Positions 26,005 to 34,793 are shown, counted from the stretch's first letter. The stretch: DNA of 64,000 bases from DAOMFB01 sp963801475 (GCA_963801475.1 CAWDEX010000001.1:1860001-1924000); one strand, 5' to 3'. The notes: generated by a model from the sequence alone, not told the origin. Numbers and translations are program-made.

Positions 26005-27345
26005 TCAATCGCTCCGGACGACCTCGAACCGGACCGGGACCCCGTCGAGCGGATACGCCTCGCGGAGGCGGTTCTGCAGGTACCTCTCGAAGGAGAAATG
26101 GAGCTTCTCGACCCGGTCCGCGAACAGACGGACCAGCGGCGGCTCGGTGCGGACCTGCACCGCGTAACGGATCTTCAGCTCGCGGCCCGATCTCCCCGTC
26201 GGGGTCTGCTGGCCGAAGGCCCTGTGGAGGAGCCGGTTCAGCTCGCCGGTCGGGAACCGCGCGGTGAAGCGACGGGCGACGGCGTCCACCTCGGGAAGGA
26301 CCTTCCCGACCCCCCGGCCCGTCCGGGCCGAGATCGGGAGAAAGAGGTTCGTCCGCGTGAAGACGAATCGACGCTTCACCTCGTCCCGGAGCTGCTTGGT
26401 CTTCTCGCGGTCCCTCTCGACGAGGTCCCACTTGTTCGCCACGAGGAGAAGCGCCCGGCCCGCCTCCTCGGCATACCCGGCGATGTGAGCGTCCTGGGCG
26501 GTGATCCCCTCGGAGGCGTCGAAGACGACGACGGCGACGCGGGCTCGCTCCATCGAGCGTCGCGCCGCGACGACGGAGAGCTTCTCGGCCGAGTCGGTCG
26601 TCTTTCCCTTCCGCCGCATCCCCGCCGTGTCGACGAGAAGGTAGCTCCGCTCGCCCTTCCGGAGGACCACGTCGATCGCGTCGCGCGTCGTCCCCGGGAT
26701 GTCCGAGACCATGACGCGGTCCGCCCCGACGAGGGCGTTGACCAGGGAGGACTTCCCGACGTTCGGCCGGCCGACGACGGCGACGGCCAGCGGCTCGGTC
26801 CGCGTCGCCGGGTCGAGGTCGGGCGGAAGCCGCTTCTCGATCAGAGCGTCGAGCTCGTCCTGTCCCGTGCCGTGGAGCGCCGAGACGGCCACGGCCTCCG
26901 GGAAGCCGAGTTCGTACGCTTCGGCCGCCGCCTCCTCCGCCGCGCGATTGTCAACCTTGTTCCAGACGGCCACGACGGGCTTCCCGAGGGCGTGGAGCCG
27001 GGCCGCGACGCGGCGGTCTTCGGGAAGTAGGCCCGCCGCCCCGTCGAGAACGAAGAGGAGCAGGTCGGCGTCGGCGACGGTCGAGAGGGCCCTCTCGCTG
27101 GTCCAGGCGGCGAAGCCACCCGCCGCGTCCAGGTCGAGGCCCCCGGTGTCGACGAGGACGTAAGGGCGCTCGCCCGAGGTCTTCGCGGGGGCCTCCAGCG
27201 CATCGCGGGTCATCCCGGGCCGGTCGTGGACGAGGGCGCGCCGGCTCCCGGCCAGCCGGTTGAAGAGGGCGCTCTTCCCGACGTTCGGCCGGCCCACGAT
27301 GACGACGCGGAACGGCCGGGCCGGGTCCGCGCCGGCTCCGCTCAT
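26005..27345 (-). CDS. der: Ribosome-assembly GTPase Der (EngA)
   Basis: 446 residues with two tandem GTPase domains and a C-terminal KH-like domain. G1 motifs GRPNVGKSALFN (near 16) and GRPNVGKSSLVN (near 193), G3 DTGG and DTAG, and G4 NKVD and NKWD are all intact. Der is essential for 50S subunit maturation in bacteria and works in the cytoplasm on the ribosome. The ATG at 27345 overlaps the rnr stop by four bases (ATGA), indicating translational coupling with the RNase gene. Confidence 0.98.
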   Translation of the reverse strand: MSGAGADPARPFRVVIVGRPNVGKSALFNRLAGSRRALVHDRPGMTRDALEAPAKTSGERPYVLVDTGGLDLDAAGGFAAWTSERALSTVADADLLLFVLDGAAGLLPEDRRVAARLHALGKPVVAVWNKVDNRAAEEAAAEAYELGFPEAVAVSALHGTGQDELDALIEKRLPPDLDPATRTEPLAVAVVGRPNVGKSSLVNALVGADRVMVSDIPGTTRDAIDVVLRKGERSYLLVDTAGMRRKGKTTDSAEKLSVVAARRSMERARVAVVVFDASEGITAQDAHIAGYAEEAGRALLLVANKWDLVERDREKTKQLRDEVKRRFVFTRTNLFLPISARTGRGVGKVLPEVDAVARRFTARFPTGELNRLLHRAFGQQTPTGRSGRELKIRYAVQVRTEPPLVRLFADRVEKLHFSFERYLQNRLREAYPLDGVPVRFEVVRSD

Positions 27346-29642
27346 CGGCGGGGGGTCCGGCCCCCGCGGCCGGACCGACGCGGCGGGCGTCGCTCGAAGG
27401 CTTCCGCCCGGCTCCGGCGACGGGGACCGGCCGACTCACCGACCGGCCGGAAGTCGAGGGCACGCCGCTCGGCGTCGGCCCGGACGAGCTTCACCCGAAG
27501 CCGGTCGCCGAGACGGTAGATCCGCCCGAACTGCGCACCGACGAGCTGGTGCCCGACGTCGTCGTAGCGGTAGAAGTCGTCCTCGAGGGAGCTGACGGAG
27601 ACGAGCCCGTCGACGTAGATGGCATCGAGCGTGACGAAGAGGCCGAAACCGACGACCGCGGTCACCCACGCATCGAACTCCTCGCCGACGCGGTCCTTCA
27701 GGTAGACGAACTTCTTCCACGCCACGGCCTCGCGCTCGGCGGACTCGGCGCGGCGCTCGCGCTCGGAGCAGTGGACGCACGCCTTCGCGAGCCAGCGCTC
27801 CCGGCCTTCCGCCTCGTCCGCCGACGGGGCCCGGCGCGTCCCGAGCCACTCCACGAGCGCCCGGTGGACGAGAAGGTCGGGATAGCGGCGGATGGGCGAC
27901 GTGAAGTGCGTGTAGTAGGGCGCCGCGAGGGCGTAGTGCCCGCGGCACTCCGACGCGTAGACCGCCTTGCGCTGGGCGCGGAGGACGAGGTCGGAGACGA
28001 AACGCTCCTCCGGCTTTCCCTCGGCCTGGTCGAGGATCGACTGGAAGACGGCGGGCGTGACCTCCACCTCGTCTTCCGGGATGTCGTAACCGAGGGGTCC
28101 GAGGACGGCCCGGAGGTCCACGAGCCGGCTCTCGTCGGGCCGGTCGTGAACGCGGTAGGGGGCCGGTGTCGGGACGAAGACGAGGTGCTTCGCCACGGCC
28201 TCGTTCGCCGCGATCATGAACTCCTCGATCAGCCGGTGCGCCTCGTTCCGGACGGCCTTGGCGATCGAGACGACGTCCCCGGTCTCGCCGAGGATGACGT
28301 CGGCGTCGGGCAGATCGAAGTCGAGCGACCCGCGCGCCTCGCGCTTGGCCCGGACGAGGCGCGCCGCCCTCTGCGCGACCCGGAGCATCGCCTCGACCTC
28401 GGGCGGAACGGAAAAACCCTTCTTCTGATATGCGGCGGCTGCAGGCGCAGCCGCCGATAGAGGCGAATCTGCCCCCTGAAGAAAGTCCCCGACCTCCGTG
28501 TACGTCAATCGCGCCTTCGAATTGATGAAGCTCCGCGCGAACTCGGCCTTCACCGTCGCGCCCTTCCCGTCGAGCGTCAGGACCGCCGAGAGGGTCCGCC
28601 GCTCCTCGCCCGGGCGGAGGGAGCAGAGGTCGTTCGACAGCCGCTCCGGGAGCATCGCGAGGGCCCGGTCGGGGAAGTAGACGGACGTGCCGCGTTCGAA
28701 GGCCTCGGCGTCGAGCGCGCTTCCGACGGCCACGTAGTGCGACACGTCCGCGATGTGGACGCCGATCCGGAAGCCTCCCCCGGGAAGCTCCTCGGCCTCG
28801 ATGGCGTCGTCGAAGTCCCGCGCCGTCTCGCCATCGATCGTGACGATCGTCCGGCCGGTAAAGTCGGCCCGGGCGGCGCGATCCCCGCCCTCGATGGTGC
28901 CGGACGCGCTCTCCGCCTCCTGGAGGGCCGCTTCGGAGTAGATCCTCGGAAGGCCCCACTTCCGCGCCACGACCTCGACGTCGACCCCGGGGTCCCCTTC
29001 GAAGCCGATCCGTTCGGTCACCTCGGCGAGGGCGAGACGCTTCTCGTCCGGCCAGGAGACGATCCGCGCCTCGACGAAGAGCCCGTCCGGAGCTCCGAGG
29101 TCCTTGCCGTCCGGGACGCGCAGCCGGGCGTCGATCTTCCGGTCGAACGGGACCAGGAACGTCCCTTCCGGGCCCCGCACGACCTTTCCGACGACCGTGG
29201 ATCGGCGTCGGACCAGGACCTTCACGACCACGCCGGTCCGGGACGGCGGCGGGCCGGTCCGTCGCCCCTTCGGTGCGCGGGGCGCCTCCACCCGGACGAG
29301 GACGACGTCGCCGTCGAGCGCCGTCCCGAGGTGCCCGGAGCGGACCGGCAGGTCGGGGACGCCCGGCTCGCCCGAGAGAAGGAACGCGCGCCCCTCGCCG
29401 CGCACGGCGAGGGTTCCCGCGGCGAAGTCGGTGTTTTCGATCAGGGAGAGCTTCTCGCCGCGGACCCGGACGACCCGTCCGTCCCTCTCGAGCTCGGCCA
29501 CCGCGGCCCGGAGACGTTCCGTTCCGGCGTCGCCGGCGTCCGGCCCGAGGACCTTTCGAGCGAGGTCCGTGACGGTGAGAATGCGGGATCCCCGGGGCCT
29601 CAAGGCCTCGACGAGCCGCTCGGTGAGAGGGGGGGAACTCAT
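27342..29642 (-). CDS. rnr: Ribonuclease R
   Basis: 766 residues in the family's usual order: N-terminal helix-turn-helix/cold-shock regions, RNB catalytic domain with the metal-binding aspartates in TIDGETARDFDDAIEA (near 280), the YTHFTSPIRRYPDL motif near 595, a C-terminal S1 domain and a basic Arg-rich tail. It degrades structured RNA 3' to 5' in the cytoplasm and takes part in rRNA and mRNA turnover. I start at ATG 29642 (MSSPPLTERL); the longer frame would run into tRNA-Leu, whose CCA end lies only five bases upstream. So rnr is probably co-transcribed with, and processed from, the tRNA transcript. Overlaps der by four bases. Confidence 0.96.
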   Translation of the reverse strand: MSSPPLTERLVEALRPRGSRILTVTDLARKVLGPDAGDAGTERLRAAVAELERDGRVVRVRGEKLSLIENTDFAAGTLAVRGEGRAFLLSGEPGVPDLPVRSGHLGTALDGDVVLVRVEAPRAPKGRRTGPPPSRTGVVVKVLVRRRSTVVGKVVRGPEGTFLVPFDRKIDARLRVPDGKDLGAPDGLFVEARIVSWPDEKRLALAEVTERIGFEGDPGVDVEVVARKWGLPRIYSEAALQEAESASGTIEGGDRAARADFTGRTIVTIDGETARDFDDAIEAEELPGGGFRIGVHIADVSHYVAVGSALDAEAFERGTSVYFPDRALAMLPERLSNDLCSLRPGEERRTLSAVLTLDGKGATVKAEFARSFINSKARLTYTEVGDFLQGADSPLSAAAPAAAAYQKKGFSVPPEVEAMLRVAQRAARLVRAKREARGSLDFDLPDADVILGETGDVVSIAKAVRNEAHRLIEEFMIAANEAVAKHLVFVPTPAPYRVHDRPDESRLVDLRAVLGPLGYDIPEDEVEVTPAVFQSILDQAEGKPEERFVSDLVLRAQRKAVYASECRGHYALAAPYYTHFTSPIRRYPDLLVHRALVEWLGTRRAPSADEAEGRERWLAKACVHCSERERRAESAEREAVAWKKFVYLKDRVGEEFDAWVTAVVGFGLFVTLDAIYVDGLVSVSSLEDDFYRYDDVGHQLVGAQFGRIYRLGDRLRVKLVRADAERRALDFRPVGESAGPRRRSRAEAFERRPPRRSGRGGRTPRR

Positions 29643-29647
29643 AAGGA

Positions 29648-29737
29648 TGGTGCGAAAGGGGGGACTCGAACCCCCACGGCCGGGTAAGGGCCACAAGGTC
29701 CTGAGCCTTGCGCGTCTGCCAGTTCCGCCACTTTCGC
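29648..29737 (-). tRNA. tRNA-Leu (anticodon CAG)
   Basis: Read on the minus strand: acceptor GCGAAAG/CTTTCGC, anticodon stem CAAGG/CCTTG around loop CTCAGGA, a long class II variable arm, T arm GGGGGTTCGAGTCCCCC and encoded CCA; 90 nt. It ends five bases before the rnr start codon. Confidence 0.96.
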
Positions 29738-29814
29738 GCCGGAGTCTGCGAGGGGACGGAGGATAGACGCGCCGCCGGAGGCCGTCAACCGCCGTCCGGG
29801 GCCGCCCCCGCCGG

Positions 29815-30564
29815 TCACCCTCCCGCGGCCGGCCTTCGGGCGCCGCCCTTTTCGCGCACGATCACGAACGCCTCGATCCGGGCCTCGTCCTGGTCGGGCA
29901 TCTCAACGAATCGGATGCCGAACGCCGGGTGGAGGAGATCCAGCTCCGTCGTCCGCCGGACGACGCGCCCGGTGGCCCGGATCGGCTCCAGGTCGTCGGG
30001 CAGGAAGAACTCGATGTCGACCGTCCGGCCGATGACGAGCGGCGATTCCGTTTCCACCAGGATCCCGTTGGACGAGACGTTCAACGTCTTGCCCGCCTGG
30101 ACCGGTCCCTCCGACTTCGGGTCCCGGACGCGGGCCAGAGTGTTCAGCTCCCGCCGCGCCGGAATGACCGTCAGGCGGCGCGCTTTGTCGAGGAGCTCCT
30201 CGGGGGGAAAGGGCGCGAGAATCAGGTCGTTGATCCCGGCCGCAAGGACCTCCTCGAGGCGCGGGAGTCCCGCCGGGACCGCCAGCATCATGGAGACGAA
30301 CCGCCAGTAAGTCCGCGCGCGAAGGCGCTGCGCCACCGGGACGGCTCCGTCCGGCGGGATCGCGATGTCGAAGATGACGAGGTCCGGCGTGATGCCGGCC
30401 TCGAGGCCGAGGAGGGCTTCCGTGTCCTCGGCCTGGGCCACGAGGTAGCCCGCCCGCTTGAGGACCTGGGCGGCGCCCCGCAGGGTACTTTCGGGTGATC
30501 CCGCCAGCGCCACGCGCTTCTCGCGGTGCGACAGGATGCTCGAGGAGGGATAGATCTGGGTCAC
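29815..30564 (-). CDS. Pseudo-receiver plus PilZ domain protein
   Basis: 249 residues. Residues 15-125 have a receiver-like fold with an aspartate at the phosphorylation position (VIFDIAIPPDG), but the N-terminal acidic pair is replaced (VALAGSPES) and the conserved Lys is an Ala (ILAPFPP), so phosphorylation is unlikely. Residues 130-235 form a PilZ domain with both c-di-GMP contacts: RRELNTLAR (RxxxR-like) and LNVSSNGI (NxSxxG). It probably reports c-di-GMP levels to an unknown output. Its ATG overlaps the end of the dehydratase-like gene by four bases, tying it to the acyl-carrier cluster upstream. Confidence 0.8.
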   Translation of the reverse strand: MTQIYPSSSILSHREKRVALAGSPESTLRGAAQVLKRAGYLVAQAEDTEALLGLEAGITPDLVIFDIAIPPDGAVPVAQRLRARTYWRFVSMMLAVPAGLPRLEEVLAAGINDLILAPFPPEELLDKARRLTVIPARRELNTLARVRDPKSEGPVQAGKTLNVSSNGILVETESPLVIGRTVDIEFFLPDDLEPIRATGRVVRRTTELDLLHPAFGIRFVEMPDQDEARIEAFVIVREKGGARRPAAGG

Positions 30565-30977
30565 GCCCGGGCCTCCGGGGCGGGTTCTCCGCGGCGGACC
30601 GTGAACGAGCCGCTCGCGATCGGCGCTCCACCGGCGTCCCGCACCGACGCGCGGAACTTCACGGCCGGGCCCATCCGCCCGGCGACGGCGACGTCGATCG
30701 TCAGGCTGTCGCCGGGGAGGGGCGGACGCTCCACCGAGACGTCCGAGAAGCCGGCCAGAAAGCCGCTCCGCCCCAGATCGGGGTCGGTCCCGGAGACGAG
30801 GAGCGCCGCCTGCGCCATCAGCTCCCCGACGAGCCCGCCGGGAAGCAGTCCGCCGGATGCGCCGCGCCCCCCCGCCGAGACGACTGCGCGGACACGCCCG
30901 CTTCCGGCGCCGGTCCGCTCGAGAGTCCCGTCCGCGAACCGGAAGGGCCAGGCGTGCGGCAGCGGCTCGAATCTCAT
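30561..30977 (-). CDS. Hotdog-fold dehydratase-like protein (FabZ-like)
   Basis: 138 residues. The pattern LLPGGLVGELMAQAALLV followed by GFLAGFSDVSVERPPLPGDSLTI matches the FabZ/FabA-type hotdog fold: a central hydrophobic helix, then strands. In FabZ the helix region is FPG(H/N)-x-LPGVL-x-E-A-x-A-Q. Here the PGGLVGELMAQ form keeps the Glu, but the catalytic His position is not obvious, so activity is uncertain. It starts 20 bases after the ACP gene stop and overlaps the PilZ gene by four bases. Role is inferred from the ACP, ketoreductase and acyltransferase neighbours. Confidence 0.7.
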   Translation of the reverse strand: MRFEPLPHAWPFRFADGTLERTGAGSGRVRAVVSAGGRGASGGLLPGGLVGELMAQAALLVSGTDPDLGRSGFLAGFSDVSVERPPLPGDSLTIDVAVAGRMGPAVKFRASVRDAGGAPIASGSFTVRRGEPAPEARA

Positions 30978-30996
30978 CTGTCTTTCGCCGGGATCC

Positions 30997-31266
30997 TCAC
31001 GCCGCCTTCCGCCGGATGAAGTCGCAGAGCGCGTTGACGGAGGAGAAGGCCTTCACCCCGACTTCCTCGTCCTGGACCTTGATGCCGAATTCCTTCTCCA
31101 CGCCGAGGACCAGTTCCAGCGCGTCGATGGAGTCGAGACCGAGCCCCTCGGACGCGTCGCCGAAGAGCGGCGCGTCGTCCCGGATCGTCGCGGGATCGAT
31201 CTCCAGCTTCAGCTGCCGGACGATCAGCGCCCGGACCCGCTGCTTCAGATCGTCGCCTGATTCCAT
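30997..31266 (-). CDS. Acyl carrier protein
   Basis: 89 residues from ATG 31266 (MESGDDLKQR); a TTG six codons earlier is possible. The phosphopantetheine serine lies in GLDSIDALELVL (DSI/DSL motif, near residue 46), and the flanking acidic helices are typical of type II ACPs. It would carry acyl intermediates for the neighbouring FabD-, FabG- and FabZ-like enzymes. It is followed 20 bases later by the dehydratase-like gene and preceded by 127 bases after the ketoreductase gene. As it lies outside a full fab operon and no ketosynthase is nearby, it is probably a dedicated carrier rather than the housekeeping AcpP. Confidence 0.9.
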   Translation of the reverse strand: MESGDDLKQRVRALIVRQLKLEIDPATIRDDAPLFGDASEGLGLDSIDALELVLGVEKEFGIKVQDEEVGVKAFSSVNALCDFIRRKAA

Positions 31267-31393
31267 GGCCCGCGAGTCTACCAACTCATTTCCGGTGCGG
31301 AAGGAACCAGGCCGCGAGAGGCGAGGCGGCGTGCCGGCGCACCCGGGGGGGACGAGGGCGACCGCTGCCGCGAGAGCGCGCGGGGCGTGCCTT

Positions 31394-32149
31394 TCACCCC
31401 ACGAAACCGCCGTCGATGCGGATCGTCTGGCCGGTCAGGTAGGCGGCGCCGTCCGAGCAGAGGAACGACACGAACGGCGCGATGTCGGCCGGGGTCCCGA
31501 AGCGCTGCGCCGGGATCCGCCGGACGAAATCCTCCCGCGTCGCCTTCGAGAGGAACGAGATCATCTCCGTCTCGATGAAGCCGGGCGCCACGGCGTTCAC
31601 CGTGACGCCGTACGCGCCGACCTCGGCCGCGAGGGACTTCGTGAAGGCGACGAGCGCCCCTTTGGCGGCCGCGTAGTTCGTCTGTCCCGCGCTTCCGGAG
31701 AAAGCGGCCAGGGACGACAGGTTCACGATTCGCCCCCAGCGCCGCCGCAGCATGCTGCGGATGACGGCCTTGGTCGTGTGAAAGGTCCCGTCCAGCGCCG
31801 TCCTGAGAACGATCTCCCAGTTCGCGTCGGGCATCAGGGCGAACAGGCCGTTCTTCAGGACGGCCGCGTTGTTCACGAGGACGTCCACGCCGTCGCGCTC
31901 GGCTTCCAGCCGGTTAGCCAGGGCGACGATCTCCTCTTTCGAGGCGGCATCGCAGCGGGCGGCTTCGGCGCTCCCGCCCGCGGAGAGGATCGCGAGGACG
32001 GCGGCCTCGGCCCCCTTGGTGTCCGAGCGGTACGTCAGGACGGCGTGGAAGCCGTCCGCCGCGAGCCGTTCGGCCACGGCCCGCCCGATCCCCCGCGAGG
32101 CCCCCGTCACGAGGGCAACGCGCTTCCGTCCGTCACGGCTCTCAGCCAC
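31394..32149 (-). CDS. 3-oxoacyl-ACP reductase-like SDR (FabG-like)
   Basis: 251 residues. NADPH-binding TGASRGIG at about 14-21, NNAA at 90, catalytic Ser in VNLSSLAAF, Tyr and Lys in TNYAAAKGAL, and the C-terminal TGQTIRIDGG: an intact short-chain dehydrogenase of the FabG class. It would reduce a 3-oxoacyl group on the adjacent ACP. I start at GTG 32149, which has GAGGAAGGGG seven bases upstream and overlaps the acyltransferase stop; a start at 32170 is also open. Confidence 0.9.
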   Translation of the reverse strand: MAESRDGRKRVALVTGASRGIGRAVAERLAADGFHAVLTYRSDTKGAEAAVLAILSAGGSAEAARCDAASKEEIVALANRLEAERDGVDVLVNNAAVLKNGLFALMPDANWEIVLRTALDGTFHTTKAVIRSMLRRRWGRIVNLSSLAAFSGSAGQTNYAAAKGALVAFTKSLAAEVGAYGVTVNAVAPGFIETEMISFLSKATREDFVRRIPAQRFGTPADIAPFVSFLCSDGAAYLTGQTIRIDGGFVG

Positions 32150-33104
32150 GAGCCACCCCTTCCTCCGCAATCATCGCCCGGGAGAGGGCTTCCGCGCTCC
32201 CCGGGTCTTCGACGACGAAGCCCTTCGCTCCGCGGAGCGTCCACCGGAGGAGCTTCGTCAGGACGTCGCCGGGGCCGACCTCCGCGAAGACGGAAGAGCC
32301 GTCCGTTCCCATCGCGCCGAGAGTCTGCGCCCAGAGCGAAGGACGGGAGATCTGGAGAAAGAGAACCGAGGAGACCTCTTCGAGGGACGAGACCCGCCGG
32401 CCCAGCATCGGCGCGTAGAGGGCGATGGCCGGCTGCCGCAAGCCGAGTCTTCCTTCGAAGGTGCTCCTCAGGCGCGCGCACGCCGCCTCGAGGCGCGGCG
32501 AGTGCATCGACAGCGCGATCGGGAGCATCCCGGCCTTCAGCGCCTTCGGACGAAGCCCTCCGACCGCCTTCTCGACGGCGTCTCTCTTCCCCGTCAGGAC
32601 GAACTGCTGGGCGGCGTTCTCGTTCCCGATGGAGACCTCCATCCCGCCGATCTCGGCCTCGAGGGCGGTCTTCGTGAGCCCGATGACGAACCCCATCCCG
32701 CCGGGACGGGCCGCGTTCGCGCGACGGTCCTCCTCGAGGAGGCGCTGGGCCGTCAGGAGGACGTCGAGGGCGGCGCGGCGGTCGAGCGCCCTCGCCGCGA
32801 CGAAGGCAGCGTAGGTCCCGAGGCTGTAACCGGCCACGGCGCCCGGGACGAGCCCGTGGATCCTCTCCAGCACGTCGAGCGCGGCCAGCGAGGCCGCGAA
32901 GACGCCGACCTGGGCCGGGAGGTCGTCGTGGAGCCCCGCCGCGCCGGCGCCGAAGAATGTCCCGGCGAGGTCGATGCCCGACCGCCGGGAGACCTCTTCG
33001 AACCACGACGCGACGAAATCGAAGCGGGAGGCGAAGGCCTCCCCGAGCCCGGCTTTCTCGGAAAGCTGGCCCGGGCAGAGAGCCGCGAACGGGGCCGGGC
33101 TCAT
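32142..33104 (-). CDS. ACP acyltransferase, malonyltransferase-like (FabD-like)
   Basis: 320 residues. The family landmarks are present: N-terminal CPGQ, nucleophile serine in GYSLGTYAAF (usually GHSLG), an Arg/Gln region and the catalytic His in SMHSPRLEAA, then EVGPGDVLTKLL. The GHSLG to GYSLG change and the low similarity around the acyl-binding Arg leave the loaded acyl group open: malonyl is usual, another acyl is possible. It begins with an ATGA overlap with the deacetylase gene and overlaps the ketoreductase gene at its end. Start ATG 33104 excludes the long out-of-family extension to 33683. Confidence 0.85.
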   Translation of the reverse strand: MSPAPFAALCPGQLSEKAGLGEAFASRFDFVASWFEEVSRRSGIDLAGTFFGAGAAGLHDDLPAQVGVFAASLAALDVLERIHGLVPGAVAGYSLGTYAAFVAARALDRRAALDVLLTAQRLLEEDRRANAARPGGMGFVIGLTKTALEAEIGGMEVSIGNENAAQQFVLTGKRDAVEKAVGGLRPKALKAGMLPIALSMHSPRLEAACARLRSTFEGRLGLRQPAIALYAPMLGRRVSSLEEVSSVLFLQISRPSLWAQTLGAMGTDGSSVFAEVGPGDVLTKLLRWTLRGAKGFVVEDPGSAEALSRAMIAEEGVARG

Positions 33105-33925
33105 GCCGCCACCGACGAGATCGGCGCGAAGGCGTGACGGGAGAGCCAGACCTTCAGCCGCTCCTCCGTCCGGCGCCGCCCCGCGAACTTCACGAGGCGT
33201 TCGACGACCGAGAGCCCCCGCATTGGCGGGTGCTGGTCGTCGAACTCCCAGGGGTGGCAGTAGAGAACCGGCGGAATCCCCTCCGCGAGCGAGCGATCGA
33301 CGGCCGCGTTCACGCGCGAGAAGCGCGTCATCCGGCTGCAGACCCCGCCGCCCCAGAGGGCCCGGCGGAGGAAGAACGTCCCCATCAACGGAGGGACTTC
33401 GAGAATCGGACCGGACGGCGTCCGGATCACGACCGGGCGCGACGGGTTTCCCGGGACGCCGAGGGGAGGCGCGTCGACGAGGGAGGAGTCGATCGCGAAT
33501 CCCTCCTCCACGAGGACGGCGAGGGCGGGGCTGTCCGGCGTCCGCATCGACCACTCCGGCGCTCGGAAGCTCGTCACCCGGACGCCCAGAAGATTCTGGA
33601 GCGTGTCGCGGCTCCGCACGAGGTCGGTCCGGAAGGCCTCGGGCGTCAGCTCGAAGATCCGGCGATGGAGATCGCCGTGGCACCCCACCTCGTGTCCCGC
33701 GTCGCGGATCCGGCGGACGACGTCCGGCGCCTTACGGGCGACCCACCCGAGGACGAAGAACGTCGCGCGCGAGCCGGTCGGCGCGAGAAGAGCGAGGATC
33801 CGGTCGACTCCCGCCGCTACCCGCGATGGCCTCCCGTCCCAGGTGGCCGGATCGCCGTACCGGGGGTGCCCGCAGAGGTGGAACCAGTCTTCGACGTCGA
33901 CCGTCAGGACCGGGCGGACCGTCAC
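33101..33925 (-). CDS. Polysaccharide deacetylase
   Basis: 274 residues of the NodB-homology (CE4) type. TVDVEDWFH opens the domain (catalytic Asp and metal Asp), HEVGCHGDLHR supplies the HxxxH metal ligands, SFRAPEWSM holds the conserved Arg and the end has YCHPWEFD. The VEDWFH and CHPWE forms are those of deacetylases in exopolysaccharide and PEP-CTERM/exosortase loci. It would remove N- or O-acetyl groups from a cell-surface glycan. No signal peptide is visible, so it may act in the cytoplasm or depend on an unseen export path. It is the first gene of the cluster reaching down to the PilZ gene and is coupled to the acyltransferase. Confidence 0.92.
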   Translation of the reverse strand: MTVRPVLTVDVEDWFHLCGHPRYGDPATWDGRPSRVAAGVDRILALLAPTGSRATFFVLGWVARKAPDVVRRIRDAGHEVGCHGDLHRRIFELTPEAFRTDLVRSRDTLQNLLGVRVTSFRAPEWSMRTPDSPALAVLVEEGFAIDSSLVDAPPLGVPGNPSRPVVIRTPSGPILEVPPLMGTFFLRRALWGGGVCSRMTRFSRVNAAVDRSLAEGIPPVLYCHPWEFDDQHPPMRGLSVVERLVKFAGRRRTEERLKVWLSRHAFAPISSVAA

Positions 33926-33968
33926 GACGTCGATTATGGAGTGCAGGGGGACACGGGGGGTGCGGCTC

Positions 33969-34000
33969 TCCGGGGGGCGCGTTTCCTTGCGCCCCCCGGA
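33969..34000. terminator. Strong GC hairpin, probable terminator
   Basis: A perfect 12-bp stem (TCCGGGGGGCGC/GCGCCCCCCGGA) with an 8-base loop, between the GT2 gene stop and the deacetylase start, both minus strand. It would end the GT2 transcript and separate the two genes. Confidence 0.6.
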
Positions 34001-34063
34001 CCCCCAATCAAGCTCTTCGAAGCCTGGCGACCACTGCGTCAGAACGGCTGCACCCCCCGAACA

Positions 34064-34750
34064 CTAATCGCCGCCCAGGGTTTTGTACCAGACGGTGAGC
34101 CACGACGTGACCCACGTGTCGTGGAATGGCCGATAGTGGCTGCTGCCCGACCCGTAGATGGTCCGGACCGGCACGACTGCGAAGCGCCTCACGAGCGGCG
34201 CCGCCTTGACGAGCATCTCGTTCTCGATCGCGAAGCGCCGCGAGACGAGCCGGAGGCGGCGAAGCAGGTCCGCGGCGATCACCCGGTACCCCGACTGGCC
34301 GTCCTCGACAGGGAGCCCCGTCATCCGTGACAGGACCTTGTCGCCGATCGTGTTCGCCCAGTAGTTCTTCGCGGGCATCCCTTCGGGGTTCGCCAGCCGC
34401 GAGCCGATGACGAAGTCCGAACCGCCCCGGGCCGCCGCCAGGAGACCCGGGAGGTCGTCCGGGTCGTGCTGGCCATCGGCGTCCACGAAGGCCACGTGCG
34501 TGAAGGGCTCCCGGAGGAGGACGGCGAGGCCGTCCCGGATCGCCGCCCCTTTTCCGCCGTTCGCGTCGCGCCGGAGGACGCGGGCTCCGGCCGCTGCCGC
34601 CTCGGCGGCCGTCCCGTCCTCGCTCGCGTCGTCGACGACAAGGACATCGGAAACGAACCGCCGGACGCCGGAGACAACCGATCCAACGCTCGATTCACAG
34701 CGAAACGCCGGCAGGAGTGCCGCGGGGCGGAGGTCGGAAGCGAGCCTCAA
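34064..34750 (-). CDS. Family 2 glycosyltransferase (dolichyl/undecaprenyl-phosphate sugar transferase type)
   Basis: 228 residues. The GT-A fold is marked by LLPAFRCESSVGSVV, DVLVVDDASEDGT (nucleotide) and VAFVDADGQHDP (DxD metal site), then GKGAAIRDGL. Length without a C-terminal membrane domain fits the DPMS/DPG-synthase group that moves a sugar to a lipid-phosphate carrier at the inner membrane. The only plausible start is the TTG at 34750, as no ATG or GTG exists in the frame upstream. It is divergent from nuoA with about 50 bases between, so the two share a control region that includes the Rex-like site. Confidence 0.88.
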   Translation of the reverse strand: MRLASDLRPAALLPAFRCESSVGSVVSGVRRFVSDVLVVDDASEDGTAAEAAAAGARVLRRDANGGKGAAIRDGLAVLLREPFTHVAFVDADGQHDPDDLPGLLAAARGGSDFVIGSRLANPEGMPAKNYWANTIGDKVLSRMTGLPVEDGQSGYRVIAADLLRRLRLVSRRFAIENEMLVKAAPLVRRFAVVPVRTIYGSGSSHYRPFHDTWVTSWLTVWYKTLGGD

Positions 34751-34775
34751 GAAGTTGTTGACGAAACCGCGTCGT

Positions 34776-34793
34776 TTGTGAAAAGTATCACGA
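34776..34793. promoter_or_regulatory. Candidate Rex operator upstream of nuoA
   Basis: TTGTGA-AAAGTA-TCACGA matches the Rex consensus TTGTGA-N6-TCACAA at 11 of 12 fixed positions. It lies 8 bases before the nuoA ATG, between divergent genes, and rex is the last gene of the nuo cluster. If correct, Rex would repress nuo (and rex) until NADH rises. Confidence 0.65.
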
